A DNA stretch of 64,000 bases from Nepenthes gracilis. Taxonomy: Eukaryota; Streptophyta; Magnoliopsida; Caryophyllales; Nepenthaceae. The position numbers were made by a program, and so were the translations under genes. The notes beneath the pieces are model-generated. The model had not been told where the DNA came from, did no database searches, and worked only from the letters and a program-made list of their open reading frames with translations. Shown in pieces: positions 24,689-37,021 of the stretch. Each line of letters begins with the position of its first letter. Positions within the stretch are counted from its first letter, which is position 1. The stretch lies in NCBI GenBank assembly GCA_033239525.1, contig BSYO01000030.1:12545030-12609029 (forward strand). Direction: 5' to 3'.

Positions 24689-26812
24689 TACTCTCATGTT
24701 GTTTGAATCTGTGAGGTGACAAAACTTAAACATACAATGTATACACAAACAACGCAATAGATTTGTACATGAAAGGAGAAAAATCACATGACTTTATAGT
24801 GTGGAAAGACGCAACCCCATAAATAGCCCCATTCACAAAAGTTCTAGCAACTCTAATAACTTAAGTACACAATCTTTATCACAACTTCCACAAGAAACAG
24901 TTAGTACAAAGAGACAGGCAATGAGAAATGTACACTGGTAGAAAATGTCTACACAATATACAAAAGTGCAAAAGAAACAATGGTTAAAAAATCATTTCAC
25001 AAATCATTGTCCGAACCTGAGCACCAACTCTTCTTCTTTCTCCTTTTTCTCTTGTCCATCTCTCTCAGAAAGTATTTCATGTTTCATTGATCTATTTTCC
25101 ATAAAATCTACAACTTTTCTTTTATACTAGGCCAAAAAACTCACTTTGCCTAGGGTCAACTCTCAGTTGATCTCCCAAAAAAACCAACGTCTCAGGTGGA
25201 ATAACCAAAGTCCCATAGCAAACTGAGCTCTGGGATGTGACTACCAAACTCCTAGAAAAAGCCGAAGTCTAAGGCTTTTGATAGCATAGTGAAGAACTAA
25301 ACTCCCAGAATGTCGCTCCAAATTTGAGGACTCAGAAGCATCTTCAGAGATCAGTGCTGGCCGAATGCTCTTCTGTGATCCTCATGCAGCAGTCGGGTCA
25401 CATGTTAAACTCTACTCACAGTTGAGTTGACAAAGGAAATTGTTGAGTACTAAGAAAAAAATTGAGATGAGATGAGGGGTTCAGCAAAATTTTTTTCTGT
25501 AATTGGAGAAACAGATACCGCAAATAAAAATGTGAATAAATGCCAGTGAGAAACTATTAAGAATTAGCCAGAATAAATTATTCTCCACTTAGAGACAGGG
25601 ATGCTGCTCGTAGTAGGATTGGCTGCTCTTAACCATGTAAGAATTGGAATAGAACGATTAACTGGGAGGTGATTAAATAGAAAGGGAAGCATATTAACAA
25701 TCATTTTGTCGAACTTACTCTTGTGACAATGATATATTTCATCTGGAGGGAACATAATAAGCGCCTATTGGAGAACAGTAACCTGAACAATGGCAAGAAG
25801 ATTACTCTCACGATATGAGACTACTTGTCATTAAAAGAGGTTCAATCCAGGAATGTGATTTCATAAGGTTTCCAATTCTCTACGTCTGTTCTGCTTCTAT
25901 ATGTCATTGGTGCTCATTTCACTTCTTGTGTTTTTTTCATTTATGGCAGAATGCTTGGGGTTTGCTTTTATTTCATTATGGGTTTTTTACTTTTGGTGGT
26001 TTTGTTGGAATAGTATTGGTGGTTTTGTCTTATTCTATTGTTCTAGACTTTGATGTATTTATCAACTTTGTCTAATATAGGGATTACTTACCCCCCCCCC
26101 CAAAAAAAAAAAAAAAAAAAAGCCTCCACTAGCATTGTTTAAAGAAGAATGAACAAAATAGGGTTGCTATTTAGTAGGATAGATGGACATAGTTCAATAG
26201 TATTGCAAAACTCTGACAGCTCCCTATACATTAAACTTTATTTAGGCTCCAAATTATTTAGATTAAGATGGTAGAATTTTTTGTTCTTCACCATTAGCAG
26301 CAATGAAGTTCTTGGTAGTTAATGAGGAAGGAAGATCTCTATTCATTTTCTTTGAAATCAGTAGTAAGGCACGACCCATAACAAATGAAAAGGGAAAGTT
26401 TGTTTTTATATTCCACTATAGTTAGGGTATCCTTTGCATTCAGCAAAGTTAGTGGAATTTTTATATTCCACTAATATCCTTTGATATTAGAAATTACTTT
26501 CAGCAATAGAATCAACACGCCCCATTCCATTGAAGCAATGTACTTTACCAAGAGAGCTACTATTCATGCTCCCTTTATTGAAAATATTGTCACATTCCAA
26601 TCCCGTGATCCTATTATTACTTTAATAATCCTTATTTAAGTAGATTTTATCCTTGATTAACCATATATTTGTTTATTTATTCTACCGATCGAAGTCCAAA
26701 CAACGATGTGATGTGAACCTAAAAAATAAATACTAACAAAAGATATGAAATAAAGTATATCAAATTATAGAATTTAAAATACTACATCCGAAAGTGGCTC
26801 AAAATACAGATT
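24689..26812. other. Low-repeat DNA without a recognised gene
   Basis: This stretch is moderately AT-rich and less repetitive than its surroundings, and may be old host sequence. Frames of 61-86 codons (24945-25130 +, 25564-25755 -, 25815-26075 +) carry no domain I recognise. The last ends just before a C11 then A20 run at 26091-26121. A decayed host exon or a processed copy remains possible but is not shown. Confidence 0.4.
26091..26121. repeat. C11-A20 homopolymer run
   Basis: Eleven C residues are followed by twenty A residues. The A run could be the tail of a retroposed copy on the plus strand, but no source transcript or target duplication is evident. Confidence 0.9.
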
Positions 26813-26817
26813 AATAT
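26813..26817. repeat. Left target duplication of solo LTR E1 (AATAT)
   Basis: AATAT stands directly before TGTAATATTC and again directly after GTCGTGACA at 29334-29338. Confidence 0.75.
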
Positions 26818-29333
26818 TGTAATATTCAAATTCCAATTTAGATTATTTTAATATTAATTATAATTTTGGGTATTTCGGGTGCGGTGAAAAATAAATTAAA
26901 ATGTTGCGAAATTTTCAGGAATGATCGGAGGTGCGGAGTGGCACCTAAAATGCGTCCGTATTATCACACGAGTATCGATCGGATTTTAGAATAAAAGAAA
27001 AGTAAAATAGAAATATATATATATATTAAAAATAACATATAAAAAAAAGGAAAAAGGAGAAAAGAATGGGAAAGCATAGAGGGAGTAGCGGAGAGAGAGT
27101 GAGGGGAGTAGGGTTTCGGCGCAGGGGAAGAGGAAGAGAAGGAGGAGCAGGAAGAAGGAGGAGTAGGGAGAGGAGGAGAGAGAGGGGAAGGGTTGGCGAC
27201 GACGGCAGTGGGCTGGTGGTCGTCGGCAGCTCGCGGTGATTGTGGGTTGAGGAAATTGGCGGTAGAGCTGCGCGAGAAGAGCAGAGGTGGCTGCGCAACG
27301 GCGCCGGCGCCGGCCAGGTGAAGCCGAGGAGGCCGGTGATTGCCACGTGAGGCGGCGCGGTGGTGGAGTGGAGGTAGCGGAGGCTACGACGTGCAGCAGC
27401 AGCGCAGGCGGTGCGAGGGGAGAGAGAACGACAACGGGCCGTGTGAGGAGAGAAGTCACGCAAGAGAGAGGACGGCGGCTTGATGGGAGGCAGCGGCGGC
27501 GCCGATGGTCACCGAGAAGGCCGGCGACAGCCATTTGAGGCGGCAGGCGGCGGCAGCAGTGCGGCCGATGCCTTGCGCAGAGAGGAGAGGGGGCAATGCG
27601 GGGCGTGGGTGAGGCATGAGAGAGAAAAGCACAAATCAGGTGCTTCGGGACATTCTTTCTTCAGATCTACGGAGTATAAAATCGGGGCAAGTATCCTCTA
27701 GCCCTATTCTTTGTCTAATTTAATTTCCGATGCATTTTGACTACCGTGGGAGATTTTACTAACATTCATGTATTTTTATATATACCCAATTTATTAATTA
27801 TGTACATGCATGTATGTTTTACTGGTCGAATTGTGGTTTTACATGAGTATTTATGATTTGAAGGATTTTCGGACACCCGGATGGTATATATGTATATTTG
27901 TGTATCCGTATGTTGTAGAACCATGAACCAGACCTTGTATTAATCATGCATGCAGCGGAGGCGGGGTCACAACGGGACCATAGCAGTCCGAGACCCGATG
28001 GGTCGTTTATGTGATCCAAGGCACGAGACTTTTGGTGCCGCTCCTGATGGGGAGGCTTAGTTCCGACGGGGATGTATATGATATGGCTACTTCCGCCGGA
28101 AGGAATGTTGAAACGTTTAGTAGCTGATCTGCCCTACTGTGTATTTAATTGAGAACCATCGTAAGGAATTGACGGAACTAATATATTCTGACGTCCTAAT
28201 ATATAACTAAAACTTGAGGTTGCACTTGAAAAAGTCATGGGTAGTAAAACATAGTGAGCAAGTTCCTAATCTATGAGAGACAGAGTACATGAATGGCCTT
28301 GAACTGCTGGCCTAAATCGTAACCGAGCCTTGAGCTGCTGGCTTAAATCGCAGCCGATATAACCGTGGTTATCGAACGAGGGTAATCATTCATTAAGTTG
28401 GTATCATTGATATTTTGTTCTTCGATTTCATGCATGCTTTATAGTTCTATATGTATTTGGGTGGAGGATGATTTTGAGATATACTGATTGACACATAATT
28501 GGGCGATAGGAATGTCTCGTACGTATAAATATATGATAAACCCGAAACGTGTTTTGATTTATATGTTTTAGTTCCAGCGGTCTTCTCTAAATTTCTGCAT
28601 TATGAGATTTAGATCCGGACGATGGTATGTACCCCACACGGATGTGGTGACGGTCACAATTATGTAATATGACCTCGGATCATATGATATGATATCGTCT
28701 ACGAGATTTTACCATATCGTTATTTATTACGATTATGTCTGGAGGGATTGTTTAATACCGAATGATGATTTAGTTCAAGACATCTACTCGGTTTTCAGGG
28801 ATTTCACGGACCTTGTGTTTTGTTTTACGTGATTGCTATGTGATATCCTTACTTCTGATTTATATGTACTGTTTTATATGATATTGATACTTGTTGAGCT
28901 CTAGGCTCACGTTTTCATATTTTATCCATTCAGACTAGTGGCATGAATACGCTTGCAAGAGTTCGGATGTAATCTAGCTCGGATATCTATTTCGGTGAGT
29001 GGAGATATTTATGTTGGTATGTTTCTGATCTCAAGAATGTGTTAAGGTTATTGTTTATAGTCGGATGAGGGCATTGATCCATGTATGGGATATATTGCAG
29101 TTATTGAATTATGTTGATGAGTTATTATGTTTCACTACCTCCCTTACAATTGTGGATAGCAAGTCGTGCAATATGTTGTTCGGATTTATATCCGATGAGA
29201 TCTTGTGCGAATTTTATTATATCGGGTCTTGCATGTGTATGACTGTCACGCGCGAATTGGATTTTTATGGTTTATGAAATATATTATTAATTTTATTTTT
29301 GACCTGCATATATTGTGTTTTTAGGTCGTGACA
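26818..29333 (+). mobile_element. Solo Gypsy-type LTR E1, 2.5 kb
   Basis: The block runs from TGTAATATTC to TTTTTAGGTCGTGACA and is flanked by AATAT on both sides, with no internal region or second LTR. This is the signature of a solo LTR left by LTR-LTR recombination. Landmarks shared with the other blocks follow in order: TGGCACCTAAAATGC (about 26938), a purine-rich GAGAG leader with very GC- and CpG-rich sequence (27100-27600), GGGGCAAGTATCC (about 27685), and TTGAGCTCTAGGCTCACG (about 28890). Long frames in the GC-rich part (both strands, 26986-27701) are low-complexity Arg/Gly/Ser/Pro strings and are not genes. Confidence 0.8.
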
Positions 29334-29338
29334 AATAT

Positions 29339-29620
29339 AACCCCAATTATATATAATGAAAAGTGTTCAGACTAAAGTTAAAGTAGACAGAATCATGACT
29401 TAACCATATTGCTGGATGAAACCGAAATCAAATTCAATTGCCGACGCTATATATCACCAAAAGCAGACTGTTATAATACTAATTAACTGCAGCAAACATA
29501 TTCATCTTAAAACTATTATTCTAAATAGCATAAATACAAAAACTGATTTTACAATCCCAAATCTAATCCTGAACAACTTCTTCTCTATCCAACCACCAAC
29601 AAAAGAGCATCGAACCCTCC
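29339..29620. other. Spacer between convergent LTRs E1 and E2
   Basis: This 282-base spacer separates the 3' ends of two oppositely oriented solo-LTR-like blocks. Nothing else is recognised. Confidence 0.5.
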
Positions 29621-30258
29621 TGTGACGCCCCGAGCCCGAGTCATCCAATCCAACCTAAAACAGCCACACGAAAATCCAAAATCATAAACAACCTCATAAA
29701 TACATCACTAAATAAAACATAATAATTATAATTCTCGTAATAAATTTTCTAAAGACAATAAATATCTACAATATTATAATCCTAGGAACATAATCCCAAT
29801 AACATAATTAAACAAAACTTGGACCAATTAAACTAATTCTAGATCTTTCTATTACGAGATTCTATTTCCAAAATCGTCTCTATCCCGAAATTCCTCAGCA
29901 ACAGTACAATATCTTCTAACCTACCATAAACTTCTACTCTGGAGTTAACAAAACGTAATGGTAAGCTAAATACCCAATAAGTAAATAAATTAATAAAGGA
30001 TCATGATGCAATAAAATGTCTCGGATACCGGTACTCGTAACTTTGACAAACGACCGCATGGTCTTATTATACTTGCCAGCCTGTGATCCACGCCCCTTTG
30101 GGAACAAAATACTAATATCATCAACAAATCAAACCCAGTACCACCTCAATACGATATCTACTTATATCTTATGCAATAGGTTCACAAGATTATAAATTTT
30201 CTTTTAAACGACCTCAATCTTTAGAATATGGATTTATTATCGAAAAAATGTAGACCAC

Positions 30259-30300
30259 ATTAAAGTGCTAGAACCCTACATTAAAGTGCTAGAACCCTAC
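30259..30300. repeat. 21-base tandem repeat, two units
   Basis: The 21-base unit starting ATTAAAGTGCTAG occurs twice in perfect tandem (30259-30279 and 30280-30300) inside LTR E2. Confidence 0.95.
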
Positions 30301-30480
30301 ATTCGACTCAATACCTTAGTGTTTTCATACGATCTCCACAACTTAACCATAGAGTGCCAATAAAATTCACGCACGTTAGCAAAGTTAACACGAAAAATAA
30401 TTTACCAAAACTTATCAAGGAAATCAAGGAATGATCAATCAAATATTTTTCGGACTTCCACTCACGAACACAAACATGTC

Positions 30481-30503
30481 TATATATATATATATATATA
30501 TAT
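30481..30503. repeat. (TA)n microsatellite
   Basis: This is a TA run inside LTR E2. Further AC/AT-rich simple sequence continues to about 30840. Confidence 0.9.
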
Positions 30504-31264
30504 TTGCGCACACCCACTGACAGATCAAACGCACACACACCACTGTTCGAATCATCCAACACTCACGCTGCCAGTATATACACGCTACAGTCCGTATATG
30601 TCAGCATATAAATACACATATAAATATGTACCGCCAGCAAATAAATACACATAAATACCTACACCCATTAGATACATAAATAAATGTGTATATATCATAC
30701 TTTCTACCATATTTACCTATTCCCGTACGTACATACAGATATAAACGTATAATGCACTCACAGTATACCATAAATATACATATATATACACGCACATACA
30801 CACACCCATGCACACGCACCTGTACGTACATAATTATATACCGTCTTCCGTATAGTAACACAGGATTAAACATATACGCAATTCAACCGGCCGCGTAAAC
30901 AGAGCACGAGGCTCTGTTTTCCCACCCATTTCGTCTTCCCACAATTAAACGTGAAATTCTCAGGTTTCATAATTTAACCGGAAACACCACAAATTATAAC
31001 ATCATTTGCCAAGCCTCACAAATTAACGAAGAACCCATAGAATTGCCGGATAACAGTAACGGGACTCGTGCCTCTGTTTCTCCCCAAATTTACGATTTCA
31101 CATAGCTGAGTCCCAAAATCAAGACATGCAACCGAAAATCGACAACAACAAATAAAAGAGAAGGATTTTCTTGTAGAAATTTGGAATTCTACTTGCAAAA
31201 CTCGGAATGTTACTTGCCTGATGAGCAGTGGCGGCTAGGGTTTGCGGCGGCACAAACTGATGAC

Positions 31265-31290
31265 GGCAACGGCAACGGCAACAGCAACAA
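31265..31290. repeat. GGCAAC hexamer repeat
   Basis: Four consecutive hexamers, three GGCAAC and one AGCAAC, lie in the GC-richer leader part of E2. Confidence 0.9.
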
Positions 31291-32060
31291 ACGGTGAACG
31301 TCTGCGGCACACCTCCGAACCTAGAATGGCGACGGCGTCCACGACTCCAGACGACGGCGACTCTGGCACAGGAGACTTTGTCTGCAGAGGCTCGAACTAC
31401 CTCTCACCTTACCGCACGCCTCTATTTATAACCCACAGCAACGGCCTACTGATTAAATGAGGGCAAACGGAATCGCCAGTAAAACGTATTCAGATTTGGC
31501 AACGAGAGGTGAATGTACTGAGTGGCGGCGTCAGTTCACGGAAGAGAAATCAAGTGAGATGGCCGGTAAAATGAGAAAATAAAGATAGGAAGGTGAAGAG
31601 GCCGACGGAAATCTGCAACAGCCGAAGAGAAGAAAGGAAGGAAAGAGAGATGGGGAAAAGAGGGTTCAAGAGACGGGGAGAGAGACAGACGAGAAATGGA
31701 AGGAAGGAGAGAGAGGTATGAAACGCAGCAAGGGAAAAGTGGGAAGAAGAATCGAGCAGGATGAGGGAATTAATACTACTTTTAATATTTATCATTATTA
31801 GATTTATTATTTATCATTATTATTATTATTTAATATATTTTATTATTTATTATTTAATAAATAATAATAATAATATTATTATTTTATCAATTATTAAATA
31901 ATACTTATTACTATTATTTTATAACATTAATATCTATTATTATTCTCATTTATTATTAATTATTTAATACATATTATTATTAACATTAATATATAATATT
32001 ATATAATATTATATAAACTCGATAACTAAATAATCTGAGTCAAAATATCAGAATATTATA

Positions 32061-32450
32061 CTTCTAATTTAAAAGATTAATAAAAATAAAAGTAATAATG
32101 AGTAAATTACTTAACAAATTATATAATTTTCATAACTAAATATATATATTAAAAATTTGTTAGAATATGATATAATCGATTAACCAAAAAACAATAATAA
32201 TAATTCGTAAATATATTGTGTATGATCTGAACCGATGAATAATTTAATACACTATACAATACTAAAAATATACTTAAATTATACAAAAAATTTATGGATT
32301 AAAGATTGACGAAAATCTCATAAATAAAGGACAAATAATAATAACTGTAATTATAATTATTTTCGTATAACTAAAGATCATACGTTATTATTTAAAATCT
32401 ATAGGTAGGTCATCTATATATAATTCTATAAAATGATGGAATATCATGTT
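32061..32450. other. AT-rich spacer, nothing recognised
   Basis: This is very AT-rich sequence between two LTR-like blocks. No coding or structural feature is visible. Confidence 0.4.
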
Positions 32451-33647
32451 TGTGACCTGTATATAAAAGGTACGGCCTTCAATTTTACTTATAATATATT
32501 AGTATATATTATAATTTATTTTGTTAATTTTTTATAATAATCCGTATATAATCAAATTAAAAACACTACTCAAATACGAATATATTCTTTATATTGTTTT
32601 CTACTAGATAAAATGTCCTAATCATCAATTTATATAAAGTTTTTATGTTATTTTTTCAAATATGTCGCATAGAGCATATTATAAATCACACAGAAATTTT
32701 AGCTCATAATTTTAAAATATATAGAAATACTATTAGATGATTTTGTAAACATGCAAGAACTACCATTTTAGAAATTCAACAAAAATTAATATGATTTTTT
32801 TTTATTTCTTTCATTTATTAAACATACAAGAACGTGTAGAAATATATCACTTGAAATTAAAAATGTATAAGAGTAGTAAATAGTATTTAACAACATATAA
32901 GAATACTATTGTAAAAATTTAGTTTTTAAACACAATGCACATGATAAAAGTATGTATTTCATAAAATTATATAAAATAAAAATAAAAGTATATACATATG
33001 AGGTATAAATAATACCTATACAAAAATAAAATACATATGAGTATTTAAAATAATAAATGTCAAAAAGGTAAAAAAAAATAATAACAAATAAAATAAGATT
33101 TAAATGTACTTATCTTTTACTTAAAATTATCCACAAATTTCTCAAATTTTACTTATTTTTTACTTATTTTCTTCTTCTTCTACCTTCTATCTATCTTCCT
33201 CTTTCTTTTTCTCTCCATTTTCTCCAAAACTATATGAAAATAACTAAAAATGGGCAAATGAGGCTTTATATAAAAAAATAATGCGCGTGCATCTATCAAG
33301 CACTTTAAGTGTCAATACATAAATTATATGATATACGAGCGTTAATCGTATACATATTATGCACTTACATTCTAACTCAAATATATACATGTGTCTCTTG
33401 GACGCACATTAAATATTATCAATTTGTTTAAAGTACGCATGAACGCTCTTGAAACATTTTTTAGGCATGACCTTACTATCTAAAATATACATGTGCGTGG
33501 ATTAAGTATCAGTCAAACATCATTCAGTCTAATCTAATCCGATCAAAAATTAATTTTTTGACCCAAAAATTTAATTAACACCAATATTTTTATTAATTTA
33601 AATTAATTAATTATTATTAAAAATATAATTCAGGATCAAAATTTACA
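32451..33647 (-). mobile_element. Solo-LTR-like block G, about 1.2 kb
   Basis: On the minus strand it starts TGTAAATTTTGATCC (33647) and ends GGTCACA (32451), like the other family members. It also carries a GAGAAAAAG-rich leader (antisense near 33180-33230). AATAT follows the right end (33648-33652) and also occurs at 32440-32444, but six bases from the proposed left end, so borders are uncertain. It shares the AT-rich start and the motif order, not close sequence identity. Confidence 0.45.
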
Positions 33648-33652
33648 AATAT

Positions 33653-34113
33653 AAAGTAGCCATTGTAAAAAAAAAACTATTTTTTTCTAAAATTAACTAT
33701 TTTTCTTCTTTTAGTCCACTTTTTTTTATGAAAAAAAAAAAGGAGTACAAATGAATTGTAGGCAATATTTTTCTTTTACCAAATCCTATTTCCTGCTACA
33801 TTTTTATTCTATATAAATGTTTTGATAAAATTTAATGAAACCGTATTGGTTGTCCCATGTCCATATCCTAAATTCATGACTGATGGCATAGCTCTCATTA
33901 GTGATACTAATTACTTGCCCCAAAAAATGAATCAGTCTTACGGAATAAAGGTTCAAAATAACTTTGTACATACCGTAGATTTGAATTTCAACTCAAGTGA
34001 TTTTAGAGCAAATTTTTGGCCATTTTAACTTAAATGCTATGTACCATAAATTAAAACAAGAGTTTAAATATTAAAACTAACTTCTTAAGCTATTTTTTAT
34101 GTTTAAGTCAACA
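33653..34113. other. AT-rich spacer, no gene recognised
   Basis: A 68-codon frame at 33822-34028 has no recognisable domain. Poly-A and poly-T tracts occur at 33668-33740. Confidence 0.4.
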
Positions 34114-34118
34114 ATTGG

Positions 34119-37016
34119 TATGACGTCTCATATTTTCAACTGAAAATTCGATAAAGTTCCGACTTTAATACCGATGTTGGTCAAATACAAATTTATAAAT
34201 ATTCTACACAACAATTACAATCCATAAAAAAATCCTAACAAGGGACCCAAAAGAAACCACCAAATCTACTACAACACATCCATCAACAACACACAAGATC
34301 TAAACGTCACAAAATTTCACGTGGTACAAATATCATAACTCCGGTACGACGTTGACTCAGAATAGATACCACTAGATATCTAAAACTAACCATGAGTACC
34401 TACAAAAGCAATATACATTCATCAATATAACGAAAACTATACTATGGACATTTCCTTATCATTAACATCTTCATAAGGAAACATTTGCGAGTAAAATTCA
34501 TCAAAAATACAAAATATTATAACAGAAATCCCAATGCTGCATAACTAAGTGCATAAGATTAACTTCATCGCCTTCGAGTCTTGCCGACTCAAATCTTCTA
34601 TCCTGTCTCAACGGGTATAGCATGCTCATTTGGAGGGAGGAAAACAATAAGAATGAGTTAAAAGCTCAGTAAGGCACATAAAAATATTGACAAACATGCA
34701 AATTCATATTCAAACGTAACGATATATCGAAAGACATGCATAATTTTATTTTTAAAATATAATAATGTATAGACGAAGGACAGCGATGCATTAAAGACTA
34801 AAATTCATGATTTTAAATAGAATATTTTTATGATTCGTTCCATATTTCTTTGGTTTGTTTCATTATTATTTTTTTAATTATCAATTCATTGCTGAAACTT
34901 ATTTCATTGGGGACCGGAGCCAATAGGCCTTACTGACTAAATGAATAGTTGGTTGTTATTCGGATTGTGTGACCTACACAATCAAAAGTCCATCTGCACT
35001 TGTTCTCGACCCAAAGGTGGGCCGTCTACATATCAACCCTATAGACGGGGCCATAATCCATTGCCACAAATGGCATTCATACAGATAACGATCTTTCAAT
35101 ATGATATACTAATGCATGCCAAAAAATATCACCCGCTAAATACGACTAGGATATACGACCAAATTAATCTTTGAGCTTCTATTGTGATATTATGGTATAT
35201 TAAAGTTTATTATCCCTAATCATCGGCATAAATTTCTTATTTCTTTAGAAAATTCTGCTCTTAAGTATATAATTCTTTCGTTCCCACTGCTGGAGAACAT
35301 TTCGTATTCATATTCATATTTGTATTCGTAACTCCTTCATTCTCGCTCTCTTGGAGAATGTTCATAATTTTATAAATTCTTTGTTCCGAAGAACAGTTCA
35401 TAAATCATTTACTTAATTACAGATTTTTTTTCTTCATTAGATTTTCTTTCCATCAGTATATTTCGATATAGATTTCTATATTTCTTCGTGAACTTAAGTC
35501 TTCATGTGTTCTTGATTCCATACACAATCTCATTTGGAGTTAAAGGATTTAGGATTTCCTTTTACAATAAGCCAAGACAATCTTAAGTGTTCGATTAACA
35601 ATTCTTGACAAATGGTTCATGATATGATTCCTAGAACATTTCAGATTAACATATTCATGATACGTACATAAATTATCATGAGATTTGGAATATGTAGGAA
35701 ATTCTTACCATAATGTGCTTTTCATATTTTTAGAGCTTCCGAATGACAATTTCTTTTGCAATTGTATGCGTCATAATTTTGGAGCTAAATCATGTATATT
35801 TGCGATTATTTTGGATAAAGTTCAAAGAGAGGCATGGGTTAGGGTTTTGGAGAATATAAAACCCTACAAAAGTACCAATTCGGATACTCAATTGATAAAT
35901 TCACTTATTCATTATGCGGATAATAATATCCTAGAGCCAATTTATCCATAAATCTCAATTTAATCGGCTAATTTCTCCAGGCCGTGGATTTGGAGTTCTT
36001 TGTCCGAAAACGGGTCAAATCTACAAATTCGGACATGAAATTCACATAATTATTTGTCCATGTTATAGATAATAATTATCTAAAGTCAATTCATGCATAA
36101 AACCCAAAATAATTGATCAAACATGATCCGGACGCATCTTAGGGTTCCGACGAACGGGTTTTTACTTAGAATTACCAAATCGGATATCCAATCGGTAAAT
36201 TAACTTATACTAGACATGGGTAATGATATTCTAGTATCAAATTAGGCAAAAATTTTAAAAATTCGTGGGTAAAGAGGGGTCGGGCACGATGAACAGTGCC
36301 ACGCAAGGATTAGGGTTTTCTCGTTGCAAAAATCGAACAAAAATCATGAAATTGGATATGGATTTCATATATATATACATGCATACTTCGTGGATAACAC
36401 TATATATAACTCTAATCAGGTATCGAGACGAGAATACCTAATAAAAGTAAAACAAAAGTGCATGAAAACGAGAGAGAAAAGTATGAGTATATCTGTCTCA
36501 TCCTGATCTATCACCTTTTAACTAGGGTTCTTGGACAGATTTGGACTCGGGAGATTTGTTCTTCACCTTCTCTCTATTCTCTCTCTCTCCCGCTCACTCT
36601 TCTTGTGCAAAATGTTGCTGTTTTGCCCGAAAGAAAACCCTCTCGAGTTTAAATATCTCGAGTTGGCGCCGCGCCCCTGGAATCAACACCCAACGGGCAC
36701 TAGCTCCCTAAAATCGGTGCCTATTGGACGCAGCGTTTAGCAAGCAGCTGCCCGAGCCCGCCTCCAAAATATATATTCTCGTGAACTAAAAACCTGATTT
36801 TGATTATATTAATTTAATATATCATGGTTATCATAAATTAAAACACAAATTCTATTTACGAATTAATATATCAAGATTATAATGCCGGTTTTCAAATTCA
36901 CCAATTCTGGATCTTCGAGCCTTTTGATCTATCTTCTTCCATATCCTTAGACTTCAATCTACTTATATTGTTTTAATTACTCTTAATTACCGTAACGTGG
37001 AAATCGATATCTTACA
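34119..37016 (-). mobile_element. Solo Gypsy-type LTR E3, 2.9 kb
   Basis: The block is flanked by ATTGG on both sides (34114-34118 and 37017-37021). On the minus strand it starts TGTAAGATATCGATTTCC and ends GAGACGTCATA; the final A-T-A for A-C-A fits one C-to-T type change. There is no internal region. Landmarks of the family are present on the minus strand: a GAGAGAGAG leader (antisense 36565-36590) and TTACTGAGCTTTTAACTC (antisense about 34655-34672). A segment at about 34895-35180 is clearly homologous to 42895-43160 in E4, so E3 and E4 belong to the same subfamily. Frames inside it (34941-35174, 35685-35951, 36531-36740) are not genes. Confidence 0.85.
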
Positions 37017-37021
37017 ATTGG

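Larger units (their letters stand above)
29621..32060 (-). mobile_element. Solo Gypsy-type LTR E2, about 2.4 kb
   Basis: The left end TGTGACGCCCCGAG is a typical terminus of this LTR family, read as its 3' end on the minus strand. In minus orientation the shared landmarks follow: GAGAG-type leader (antisense near 31640-31730), GGCAAGTAACATTCCGAG (antisense of about 31198-31215, matching GGCAAATGCATTCCGAG at 46293 in F1), and the TTACTTATTGGGTATTTAGC segment (antisense near 29964). The right end is placed at GAATATTATA because flanks CCTCC (29616-29620) and CTTCT (32061-32065) would be a target duplication with two C-to-T changes. That border is tentative. Confidence 0.6.

Noticed and set aside
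26986..27701. Long overlapping frames on both strands (up to 182 codons) in the GC-rich island
   Set aside because: They are low-complexity Arg/Gly/Ala or Pro/Ser/Leu strings inside solo LTR E1, with no domain, and they exist on both strands because stops are rare in GC-rich sequence.
26707..29333. A DNA transposon with inverted ends TGTGATGTGAACCTAAAAA and TTTTTAGGTCGTGACA
   Set aside because: The apparent inverted ends are imperfect. A better left border, TGTAATATTC at 26818, gives a perfect AATAT target duplication and matches the starts of the other LTR blocks.
30601..30898. Frames of 70-90 codons on both strands rich in Tyr, Val, Ile and Cys
   Set aside because: They arise from AC/AT-rich simple sequence in LTR E2.
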